From: Ulva prolifera
Lineage: Eukaryota; Chlorophyta; Ulvophyceae; Ulvales; Ulvaceae
Assembly: GCA_023078555.1 (NCBI GenBank)
Contig: CM041196.1
Coordinates: 310,001 to 374,000, forward strand
Direction of reading: 5' to 3'
Length of the DNA stretch: 64,000 bases
Of this stretch, positions 27,879 through 39,500 are shown piece by piece. Within the stretch, counting starts at the first letter, position 1. Each line of letters begins with the position of its first letter. The notes under the pieces were generated by a model, which searched no databases, was not told the origin of the DNA, and was given only the letters and a program-made list of their open reading frames with translations. Position numbers and translations under genes: made by a program.

Positions 27879-29795
27879 ATGTCGAACTTGAAGGCAGCTG
27901 TTGGTGAGAAGGAGGCGGCAATCATCAGAAAGCGTTTGAATGCATGGGCGAAACGTAGCAACCCAACGTGCGCAGACTGCTGTCGCACGAATCCGACATG
28001 GGCTTCTGTCAACCTGGGTGTTTTAGTTTGCCTAGAGTGTGCTGGCCGGCACCGCTCGCTGGGCACGCACATATCGAAGATGCGCTCCATTACTCTAGAC
28101 ACCGTTCTGCCTGAGGAAGCGCATTTTCTTTTGCAAATGACGAACGAACTGGCGAACCGGTACTGGGAGGCAAGCCTCTCATCCGCCGAGCGCTTGCAAG
28201 CGCAGGCTCAGCCATCGTTTATTCAGCAAAAGTACTCGGATAAGAAGTGGATGTTGAAAGATGCTGCGATACCGGCGCCGTCTAGGGAATGTGTGCCACA
28301 GTCTCACCCTTGGTGGAGTGCGCAAGACAGCAGCAGCGCCGCGGTCGTGGCACCACCCAGCAGCCTACCAGTGCCTTCAACGGCAATCAAGTCGCCTGCT
28401 GTGTTGACCTTTGCGCTACCGAAGGCTCCTCAGCGCACTGTCGAGGCATCAGACCTGATCGATTTCGGGGACTCTCCACAGCAAGCAGCAGCGCCAGCCC
28501 CACCGGCTTCCGATCCTTTTGCATCCACACAAGCGGCCAGTGCCCCAGCACAACGTGATGCCACACCGGATCCGTTCGCAGTTGCGAACACTGCTTCTGC
28601 AGTTGCAAACAACTCTACATCCTCTTCTGCACCTCCCTCAGTCCAACCAAGCGCAGCTGTCAAGGCTCCACAAACTCCCGTCGATCCTTTTGCCGCATTG
28701 TCGTTAGATTCACCAGGAGTGCCGTTCCAGGTAATGGTCCTCCGACCCCTGCATTCGCTATGACAAGACAACCCAACCACACAGTTGCAGCGGCTGCGCC
28801 AACAGCCCACACATGATAAGCCTGAAGCCAACATGGCCACGCATGATTGTCATACACCACGTCGTCACTCCTCATCAAGCCTGTGACATTCTGCAACTGC
28901 AGGCGGCGACGATGAGCCATGCGGCATCAGCGCCAGCTCTACCGGGCCCCGCTGCAGCCCAGTCCTCGCTGTCTGGCGGCATGGCATCGGGGCATCACAG
29001 CCGCACCCCCTCCGGCAGCAGCGCCATGTCAGCGCCGTCCGCGGCTGCCTCCCTGCCCATACTGCCGGCGGCCGGGGCGAGCAGCGGCGGGCGGCCGCCG
29101 CTCCGCAAACCTCAGTCCAAGGCCGAGATGAACGCCCACATCCTGTCGCTCTACAGCCGCCCCTCCTCCAGCCAGGGGGCCGCCCCGGGCATGCGCCCAC
29201 AGCAGCCAGGCGGCGCAAGTGCTCCACAACTGCCAGGTCCTGGTGCGCTACTGCAGCACCCTCTGCTGCTGCCCAGCGTTGTGATTGTGCTCTGGCACGT
29301 GTGCGCTCCTACACCCGCACCGGCGAAACATCCCTTATGGAATGCCCACACATCATGCAACTCCACGCGCGGGTATGCAGCGGCTGCTCTCTTGAATCCA
29401 CAGTGGCATGAGGTCTTGTCCACGCTCCTGGACTCCCCGCCACCGTTGGTGACATGCACCCACACCGAGATGCACAGTGCGAGATGGAGAGGAGCCTTCG
29501 AACAGCGTCACGCTTCTGCGGTGCCGGTGGCATGCGTCTGTAGACTGGCTGGCGTTGTGCATGAGGAGCCCCTGGGCTGCCATGCCTAGACCTTGGCCAC
29601 GGTCGCTGGTGAGTTGGCCTGTATCTGCGGGTGGTGGACGGCTGCAGAAGCGCGCAGAATGGCACCGTGTGTGCAGGGGTGGCGTGGGCGAATCCGGCGC
29701 ACATGTTTGCAGCCGCGCCGCGGCCGTCGCCCGCTCGGCCGCATCTCCCGGGGCAGCCTGTGCCGGGCTTCGGCAACCCGGCGCAGCACCGCTAG
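27879..29795 (+). CDS. ARF GTPase-activating protein, SMAP/AGD type
   Basis: ArfGAPs stimulate GTP hydrolysis on Arf GTPases and act in vesicle trafficking at the Golgi and endosomes. Three exons, 27879-28730, 28903-29236 and 29677-29795, join in phases 0 and 1 to give 434 residues. The N-terminal ArfGAP zinc finger is complete: cysteines C31, C34, C51 and C54 in CX2CX16CX2C spacing, with the arginine finger R59 in GRHRSLGTHISK. The remainder is low-complexity Pro/Ala/Ser sequence with repeated DPFA motifs (DLIDFGDS, SDPFAST, DPFAV, VDPFAALSLD) that look like adaptor or clathrin-coat docking peptides. It ends with PGFGNPAQHR and TAG. The first in-frame ATG is at 27879, immediately before the domain. 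No PH, ankyrin or C2 domain is visible, which points to the small SMAP/AGD15-like class. Confidence 0.9.
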
Positions 29796-31350
29796 CCTGT
29801 GCCGCATGCCTACACACACGAGCCGCTGCAGCCACATGTGCCTGTTGAGCATGCACAGCCTTTATGCAACTTCTGCCCTGCAGCTGTGGATGGTGGCCGA
29901 GGATGCACGCCGTGCTCTGTGCACTTTCAACCCCGGCGCAGTGCACGACTTCCTGGCTGCTATGAGAGATGTAGTCAGTTCCGGCCCACAGATGTCGAGA
30001 CACACACGCGTGACCAGTTGGGGCCATGGGCAAAACAGCATGCACACTGCGAGGTGTGCTCGCCATTGCCGGCCTGAGCTAGGCACCCGATTGGAGGGCG
30101 GCAGACCCGCCCTGTTGCCCGTGGCATGGGCTCATGTAGGCACTCGAAACTTTCGAGACAGCGTGTGGGCTGCTGCGTTGTACCGCTGTATTGTAACTCT
30201 GATGCACCCCGTTGCGGCGGCTCCGGCTGGCCGGCGGTGCTGGCACCTGCTGTGTTTGCTCGTCGTGAGGGCCCTGTGGGCATTCAGAGCCTGGCCGTGC
30301 CTGCCTCTGCCTGCATGGGACCTGCAGTTGCTGCTATGTCGCTGAGCTGCGCCACGTGTTCTGGCATAGGCGATCGTCTCTGCCCCTGAACAGGCCACTG
30401 GTGCCTGGGCAACACTGTCCCAGATCTGGCTGTAGATATCAGGACCTGCTGTACACTATTCTTGGTGGGGTTCCGCTGACCATGTTGGCATTGATGTTGC
30501 TGTGTGGACGACAGCGCCAGAATCTTGGGTTGCGGACTGGACAATTGTTGTGGGTCAGCACGCATTGTCGACATGATGCTGTGCATTCGCACATTTATTT
30601 CCCGAGGGTCTCTTCCGGTGGGCTCTGATTGTTGGCCGTGCATATGTATGCATCTGGCATGAGCGGGTCTGCACCGCTGCAAGCTGTGCACTGATGATGC
30701 CGGTGAATACATGTCTATCTCGATCAGGTTGTCCGAAGAGTTCTTGATCGAGCATCTGCCGTATTTGGCCATCATGATATGCTCGTCAGAGCAATGATGG
30801 ATTTGTGGCGAAAATATGAAGCGTTGCGGGTCTATATTTCAATCCATTGACTGGTCTAAGGTTCTATCGCCACACACAAGGCACATCAACATGTGGGTTT
30901 ACAAACTGGGCTTCGACACACCATTACGACAGCGACTGCTACATAAACTTCTAGCAGTGATTGAACAATCTTGCTGCCATGTCGGTGGACTACCATAGCA
31001 GATTTGGCAGGGTCCTGCAGAATCCGTCAGAGTAGGCCTTGGTGGGTCTCGCGAGATTGAATAACCATTATGACAGAGCCTGTACAAGGCGAAAATGGCG
31101 TAATCTGAGCAATGGTACGACAGAGCCTGTACATGGCGAAACAGTGTTCTTTAAACAACAACAGACAGAGCCTACACATGGCGAAAGTTGCGTAGCCTTT
31201 GCAACAGTCTCACCGGCACCTGCCCAAGTACAGTGCCAGCCTGCATGCTGTCAGCTGTATCTTGAGCATATTTTGAACTGGATTTAATGAGATAGGTGAG
31301 ACTGTGGCAGAGATCGCAAGCCTGCACTGTGTATAGGGCATGGAGTGGGC
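29796..31350. other. Convergent intergenic region
   Basis: This lies between the 3' ends of the ArfGAP (+) and DRE2 (-) genes. No gene is supported. It holds three spaced copies of a 22-bp repeat at 31072-31185. Confidence 0.45.
31072..31185. repeat. Three spaced copies of a 22-bp repeat
   Basis: Copies at 31072-31093, 31119-31140 and 31164-31185 share gacagagcc followed by tgtacatggcgaa or close variants. Spacing is 47 and 45 bp. Intervening sequence is not conserved. The copies lie about 170-280 bp past the DRE2 stop codon. Confidence 0.85.
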
Positions 31351-32372
31351 TCAGGCATCCGCCAGGAGGAAGCTTGATGGGAGCTCAATCTTCTTGCCAG
31401 GCTGAAATGATGGCAATCCACGGTACGGGCACGTTGCACATCGGAAAGCATCACCGAGGCTACACTGCACCAACAGGAACATGTCAGGAAATGTCGCATT
31501 AGCTGCCACATAGACTGGAGGATGAGCAGGTGTAATGCAGGCAGCAAATGGCTGAGGTACGCACGCTGCCACAAGCGGATTGCGGATTCTCTATCATGTC
31601 TTGGGTTAGCTGCATTTTTACTCCTGCGGCCTCCGCTTCCGCCCGCCCGCATGAGCAATTTGCACAGGCTTTCTTGCTTGTTGCGCAGTCATCTGCACGC
31701 GCCTCGCAGATTCATTAACCACCCCGATACAACAGCCTGCCGAGCAATCGAATATGGGCAAGAGCGTACTCTTAGGTGGTTCAGCAGGCTTCCGGTCCTC
31801 TTCTGTGAGGAGCTCTTCATCATCCATCAGGTCATCGTCCTCGTCGTCAACCGAAATCTTCCACGTGGGCGCTGCTTGCACCTGTGGCAAGATTGACTTC
31901 GCACCCATGCTGACATCGGGCTTTCGAGCAGTCGTCATGCTGCAGGACGTTCCAGCCACGTCCGCTGTTGTGGTCGTAGCGGACGTGCATCCACTCATCA
32001 CCGCCATTCGCCTTCCGGAATCCTACAGAAGAAGATATTGGAGCATGCCCGGTTACAGCTCGCATTGGATCCATGCCGTGCGTGCGATTATTTGCGCACC
32101 TGAGACGACGGCACAAGCACGACCAGCTGGCCCCCAGTCTTCAGGTGGACGCACGCGGCCTGCACCTCTTTCGCTGTGATCGGCGGGTTAAGAAGTCCGA
32201 GGACGACGACCGTCCCGTAATATGTCCCGGCAGTGGATGGGGGTGCTCCGGTGATCAAAGTTGTGTTCGACAGACTGACGCCATTGACGTCCAGCGCAGC
32301 GGATAACGAGCTACCGCTCAAAGGCCCACTTGGGCAGATGACGAGACAATCACTTGATATTTGCGAGCTCAT
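31351..32372 (-). CDS. DRE2: Cytosolic Fe-S cluster assembly factor DRE2 (anamorsin/CIAPIN1)
   Basis: DRE2 passes electrons from the diflavin reductase TAH18 (NDOR1) into the cytosolic iron-sulfur assembly machinery. Four exons, 32372-32100, 32022-31770, 31692-31565 and 31464-31351, join in phases 0, 1 and 0, giving 255 residues. The N-terminal methyltransferase-like domain ([27 protein letters not shown]) lacks cofactor motifs, as is usual for DRE2. A linker carries PTWKISVDD and an acidic DEELLTEED stretch. The two cluster sites are intact: [19 protein letters not shown] (CX6CX2CXC) and [16 protein letters not shown] (CX2CX7CX2C). The C-terminal [16 protein letters not shown] and stop follow. 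The second cysteine pair is split by the last intron and rejoins exactly. An in-frame ATG upstream at 32447 exists, but the chosen start matches the family N-terminus. Confidence 0.95.
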
Positions 32373-33460
32373 TGCTGTGTTGTGTTTGGGGGACGAGACC
32401 GCAGCGCGAGCCGAGGGCAAGGACCTTGGATTCACTATGATACACAAATGGCGAGTGAGTGCAGGAGTGGAAATTATGTTGCCAATGATGGCGTCTTCGT
32501 TCCACTCGGTCTTTGGTATGTTATGAGGCGATGAGAGGCGGTGTACGTGTCCACGAAATCTCGCGAGTTTCCGTCAGGTGAACGATCGCAGTCGCGTGCA
32601 CAGCTCAATAACATCTTGTTGTGGCAAGTAGCCTCAGAATACTCAGGCAGCCCACATGAAGGGTGCGAGCCAATTGCACGCCATTGCCAGGGAGTTCGCC
32701 CGTCGTATGAAGATGTGCATACGTTTCTATCATACGCATGCGATCACACGCGTATGATTAATCTAGTTTTGATACGCTCCATACCGCTCCACACGGTGCT
32801 GCATACGGCGCATAACGGCAGGCCTTAGGCTGACCGGTGACGAGGGCGACACCACCGTGACAGGCAAACCAGGGCAGGCATGGCTACAAACGATGCATGT
32901 ACATCCACAAACAGCATATGTGTAGCATGAAGATGGCTGCGAGGATGAATTACTGAACGCAAGTGAAATTCGTGCGCAGTTAACGACTCTACAGAGCTCG
33001 CAATGTCTGTGGCCGCTTCAGCCGACTTGTCCGCTGATGCAGCAGAGGAGCACGATTGTTTAGAACAAGAAGTTTCGCGTAAGCAGAAGCTTGACGGTAG
33101 AGAGTATAGTGCGACTGACTTGTGTTGGGCAAGCAGGTACATGTTCACCTGTCGAGCTGTGAACATGCTATTGTGTGCGCCGGTTAAACATGTGATGCAA
33201 AGCGCAACTGGAGCAAGTGGGGTGTGACTTTTGCATCCGATCGTGCAAGGCTGGGGCTTGAGCCAGCACAGAAACAATATTTTGGTGCAGCAGATCTCTA
33301 CAGCGACCCTGCCACCCATGAAGAGCGTAAAATGGCTGTGCTTGTTGAGTAGAACGGGCAAGCATGTAATATTTAACATTAACACCCCTTTAAACCTTCC
33401 TAAACATCATGCTTACTCTGCTTTTGCCGGCTTGAGCTCCATTCGGCATGATGATATGAC

Positions 33461-33557
33461 CATACGGAATGATCATACGGCCTACGACCAAACGTACGGC
33501 GCATACCAGCAGCCCCATACGCATACGGCAGCATTATTCATTTTAATAATCATACGG
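33461..33557. repeat. Cluster of catacgg words
   Basis: Catacgg occurs at 33461, 33474, 33522 and 33551, with the related words tacggcgcatac and catacgc in between. A further copy lies at 32802 and gcatacggc at about 34527. The surrounding DNA is AT-rich for this genome. Confidence 0.7.
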
Positions 33558-34197
33558 TGCATGAACTCCCTAGTCATTGCTGTACAAAGACTGGGGCTGC
33601 TGGATCACAGTAAACCCCGATCAAAGGTGGAATAAATGTAGGTTTGAGCTGTAATGATCATGTGTTCATGGTAAATCCGACATTAGTCCAGTTTCTATTT
33701 AATTGATACTGTGTTGTAATTTTAATTGCCATCATAGTTGCTGTGACAAAGGAACGTGTTTATGTCACTGGTTGCCACGCTCACTGGCGGCAGTGATCTG
33801 AGATAGCTGATGGATTCCGGGACTATTCTCCCTGAGTCAACCATGTTACATAGTAGGCAGTCCTCCGTCGGAGCGCTGCGTGTGGTGTTTGCGGTGTGTC
33901 ACTCCTGTCAGCAGCCATGCCCATCAGTCGCGCACTGCAACTTCAGAGGGCGTTCCGCAAAATGGCGCTTGGGTGACACATATGAGCAAGTGCCAACCCG
34001 GTGCAATTTTGCTGCCAATGGCACAGTGTTTATCCACGTCAGCATATTGCGCCGGTGGCTGCACAATCAACGACATGGTGGCCTCCAGGCCTGATGATAG
34101 CAGCCATAACAGCCTGTCACCATGATTGCATACCACTGGTTTGGTAGCTTCAAGCAAGGTCCATTGACACCATGGCCACCTCACTTAGCACAAGAAC

Positions 34198-34272
34198 TCG
34201 GCATATGTGGTCCCGTCAACTCGGAGTTGTCAATGTCCAATAGGATACGGCCCAGTACATTCAGATTTACTT
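34198..34272. repeat. Dispersed 75-bp repeat, copy A
   Basis: This copy begins tcggcatatgtggtcc and ends cagatttactt. It matches 63366-63440 in the same orientation with 7 mismatches in 75 by my hand alignment (about 91%). A shorter related segment follows at about 34316-34352. No coding potential is evident. Confidence 0.85.
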
Positions 34273-34315
34273 GACTTACCAGGGCCTGTGAGTTGCGCAT
34301 GGATTTGGATGCGTT

Positions 34316-34352
34316 CATTCGGAGTTGTCAACGTCCTCGTAAGGATACGGCA
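34316..34352. repeat. Partial third copy of the dispersed repeat core
   Basis: The segment shares cggagttgtcaa and aggatacggc with copies A and B, with a few substitutions and a short insertion. It lies about 100 bp after the equivalent core of copy A, in the same orientation. Confidence 0.65.
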
Positions 34353-35143
34353 AACCAAATTGAGGTTCCAGGTACTTTGTGTTACACCATGCCCATCTGC
34401 TGCGGCCAATTCATGACCAGTTTTCAGTCGCAATCTGCATGAGAACTGCCGGCATCTTCCCATGGCAATGGCATGTGGCTTGTGTTTCTGGCTTCTATAT
34501 TGTATCATACGATTCATATGGCTTGGCATACGGCTTGTGGTTTAGCTTGTACACATCATATGGCTTGGAGGCATCCGTCTGTCTAGCTGTGGTGCCAAGA
34601 GTTCCAGTAGAATGTGTCCCTGCGGCTACGCCAGTACAAACAACATCACACAATGTGGGTGCACAAAAGCACATATGACAACTGTCCATGTGCTGTGTGG
34701 CCGGGAGCTGGCTTGCTGTGTGATAGTGTTGTTGAGGGGGATTTGCGCCACCTGTGCGGCTCGTGCCCTTCCAAGCCGTCGCCATCCAGGTCCTACATGC
34801 ATGGCCTGAAGCCCTGATATTACCGGCATGAAGCGCTGATACTGCATGTTCTCCGCCTGCATTGAGTTGTGACACAATGCATGCTCACCTTCTCAGTGCA
34901 GCAGGCATGACGACCGTGCACGGGCTCTTTCGAGTGTTGCCCAGCAAGAAACATCAGCGATGTGTGCTTGGAAGGTCAGTACAGGCAGGCTCAAGTCACC
35001 CGTATGACGAGGAGGCCGGCAAGTGCTACGATGCTGACATGAAGGTTTCAGGAGCTTTGCAACTGCCCACGGCGCTCCCAACATCCACACATGTGCTGCT
35101 GTTGCTGCATGATCATGACTCAATGTTACATGGTGTTCAGGTG

Positions 35144-35371
<228 letters not shown>

Positions 35372-35533
35372 GAAACAACCGGGATGCGTCACTTCGAGTG
35401 CACGGCACACGGGTGCAGCTGGGGTAGGCAATAGATGGTGCAGGTATCTGGCCTCACGCGATCCAATCTATGACATCTGTGTTCTGAAGCTGTGCTCCGA
35501 AGCTGGTGGAGCATGTGATTCTTGCAGCCTTGA

Positions 35534-35845
<312 letters not shown>

Positions 35846-36542
35846 TAAACAACGGAATTTGGGCAAGCTATCAATCACGTGCTGGTCCAACTCCGAGAAA
35901 GCCGGTTACTGGAACAGGGTGGATGAAAATTGAATCAACCTAATTACAAACGATTGATGATATTATCACACTGTGTGATCAGGCGTGAGGGAGTCAGGAA
36001 TCTGCGCGATTTAATCAGCAGCTCTAACACCACAACGTCATCGCTGTGTCCGAAGGATTCTTGACATAAACCAACTTTGTGAGAACCTCGTAGCGTTGTC
36101 AACCATACCATCGCAAAATCTGCCAGCAACAGGCTGATATGTTCGTAACTGGGAAGGAACCTACACACCTGCTGCAGCGGCGACGGTCATTGTCAGTATA
36201 TGCATGTCTAAACATGCTAGGTAAAGATAGAATGGCATGTGATCAGGTGCACCGGACATGCTTTCTTGCAAATGTGCCCGCCCAAACGACTGTCATGGGT
36301 GCAGCGGATTTTATGACCCGGCATGCTTGGCAGATGCTGGTCCCACTGTGGCAGTCTTCCGCACGGCCGGTCACTTTTCCTCATTGACAACAGCTGCTCA
36401 GCAGTCCATCCAAAGCATAACCACACTATTGTGAAGAGCTAGCAGCCCAGCGATGCTGACTCATGTCGCCGGGCAGATTTACTAACCATAATTGAAGCTG
36501 ATTGTGGACAGGACAGAATGCCCTAGCTGACAATCCACGACA

Positions 36543-39500
36543 TCATCGGTTCCGTCTTCTAACCGCAATCTTGTTTCTGCGCCCAGCAGCGCGATTCTCG
36601 GTTGGCCCCATGCTGAATGCACCCGTGTTTGCGCCTGCCACAAATGATGGCATGCTTTGCCCCATGCCTGCTCCGCCTGGGGCTGCACCACCTGGTGCTT
36701 GCCCAGCGCCAAACATGTTTGATGGAGCACCTGCACAACACGCATTAGTGAATATAAACTCCGTATATGCTTCACAGCCGGTGAGCGCCCAAGGCAGCAC
36801 AAGCTGCGAAAATCAGCCCTGGGAACCTCACGCCGGAACTTTGAAATCTGTGTCAAGCGAGCGTTGGCGTACCAAATCCTGGAGCCGCAGCCTGGCCAGC
36901 CTGTGCTTGCGGGGCAGCTCCGAACAGCGGTGCTGGCTGCCCCGCAGCTCCAAACCCGAGCGCCGGGGCAGCCCCGCCGAAAGCATTGCCCGCTGCGGTA
37001 GCACCTGCTGCAGGCGCACCAAAGCCTGGAGAGCTGAAAGGCTGCTGAAGGGCAGCTCCTGGCTGAGCTCCGGCCACGGACGCACCGCCAAATTGGAAAC
37101 TCGGCGTGGGCGCCTGCCCCACCTGGTTGAAGGGGTTGGCCCCGCCCGCGCCTGCTGCAGGAGCACCAAACAGGCCGCCAGCAGGAGCAGGAGACCCGAA
37201 CGCGGCTGCAGAGGCAGCCGTCGGCTGCTGTTGCGCAAAGGGCGCTGATTGAGGATTGGACCCAAACACGAATCCCCCCGTAGCCGCAGGAGCACCAAAC
37301 GCAGGTGCAGAAGTTGGTGCGCCAAAGGCATTGCCTCCGCCTCCAAACGGGTTGGCTTGAGAGCCACCGATGCCACCGGCAGCAGCCGCAGGCGAAATGC
37401 TTCCCTGGCCACTACCAAACATGCCGGGCACAGCAGCGGCAGGGGCAGACGAGGCTCCTGGGAATGCTGCACCAGAAGCCGGCGCCACGGACTGCAGCCC
37501 TGAGGCACCGAAGAGGCCTGACGACGAGGCTGGTGCTGCAGCCGCCATGCCAGGGAAGAGCAATGCCCCTGCGCCACTTCCCCCTGGGGCCGCAGCGCCA
37601 CCGAAGCCCGCGCCGGCGACGGAGGACGCAGCGAAGATGTTCGCGGCGGTCCCAGCTCCAAACCCGCCGAAAGTAGCCGTGGCAGCCTGTGCTGGTGCCG
37701 TAGCACTGGCCGGGGCTCCGAACAAGGGCGCTGGTTCGGACGGCGCTGCTGATGACATGCCGGACGGCCCCAGAGTGCCAGGGAATACGATCGGCTTGGC
37801 TTCAGACTTCTTCGCTACCGGCGCCTGGGGCCCGCCGAACGTGAACTGGGGGACAGACGGCGAAGGCAGGGACGCGGCTGCCGCCGCATTGGCCGGAGTA
37901 CCGAAGAGGCTCGCTGCACTGGCCGCTCCAGCTGCTGGGTCGGCTGAGCGGGCGGGCTGCGCCCCGAATGTGAACGAGATGGGAGCACTTGCGGCAGGAG
38001 AGGGTTGTGCGCCGCCGGCGCCAAACAATGGCGATGGTCCCGACGACGCCGTGGGCTGATGGGCGGCGGCGCTGCCAAACAGGCCAAGTGACGAAGCAGC
38101 AGATGCGCCATCAGCAGGCGCGGCCTGGAGCGGAGACCCAAACAGGGCGGCACCTCCGAAAGCACCGCCCATGCCCGCGCTGGGAGTCGATGCACCCGAA
38201 GTGACTGGGGCAGACGCCGCACTGAGCGGTGCTGCACCGCCAAAGGTGAACGCCGGGGGTGCGGAGGATGTGGGCTGAGACACTGGGGCTTCTTGCGACG
38301 CAGGTGCAGCTAGAGCAGAGGAAGACGCATGGGCCTGTCCAGCTGCAGAGGATGGGCCCAGTGAGAAGGCGGGTGCAGAGGCTGCCGGTGGCACGCCAAA
38401 GGTGGGAGCAGCTGTGCTTGTTGGAGCACCAAAGAGAGGAGCGGCGGCCGCAGGCGGGCCCCCCAGCATGCTGGCTGCACTGACATCTGCGGCTGCGGAT
38501 ACTGGGCTGGGATCGGCTGCACTGGAGGAGGCTGGGAAGGAGAACGCTGGCGGTGCAAGTGCTGAACTCGCGTGGGCTGCTGACGCTGGCTGGGCGCCAA
38601 AGAGGACGGGGGGGGCAGCTGCAGGCGCGGAAGCCTCTGCGGGCTGCTGTGCTGGTTCTTGTGCGGGTTGAAAAAGAGGCGAGATGGTCGGCGCTGATAC
38701 TGTGATGGGAGCATCTGCAAGATCGACAAAAGCAATCACATCGAGAATGACGGATGTGCATACCATGGATGCCGAAATCAGCACGCTTCACAAGGCGGAA
38801 CATGCGCAGGGCAGCCCAATCCGAAACCAAGAGCAGACAACTGATTTGAAGAAGCACAGCCATTGATTATCCTGATTTCATGTGAGCTGCGTACAATAAA
38901 TCAATGGCAAGCTCTTGAAATTCAGCATCCGCGCCGATTAGAGACGATACTGTTTGGAGGATTGCGATTCAGCAGGAAGGCATGCAGGACCATACCTGAA
39001 CCGAACTTGACGCCTGGCACAGGCGCTGTGTTGGCAAGAGGGTTCTTCGCCTCGATCTCCTTTGCAATTGCTTCTTGTGCAGCTGTCTCTGCTGCCTTAT
39101 TCTGCTTGAGGAATGCATCGCCCCAGCCACCGGTGACAGGTGCCCTCCGCTTTGCTGGCCTCTCATCCACCAGCCGCTCAGGAATGGACGGTGCTGTCTC
39201 CGGCTTGTCCAAAGAAGCCGGCAGTGCAGCCGGCGCTGAAACCTCTTGGCTGGGCAGCTGCGGAGGCTCAGCTGGAACAGGCGGGGCGACTGCAGCTGCA
39301 GCGGGTTGTGGAGGGGCAACGGCCGGAGCCGGGTCCGCGACGGCCTGTGGTGCGAGAGTGTCCTCCTCGCCCGGGAATGGCTTGAGGAAGTCACATGGAT
39401 TTGTTGGCTTCGGCAGGCCGACCTTGCGGCGGGCCTCCATGAACGCGTCCAGCCTGGGCATCACATCCGCTCCCGCGGGCTGGGGTGGCTCAAACGCAGG

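Noticed and set aside
37370..38059. 229-codon plus-strand frame rich in Ala/Gly/Pro
   Set aside because: Antisense to the nucleoporin FG exon; repeats in one frame create open frames in the others.
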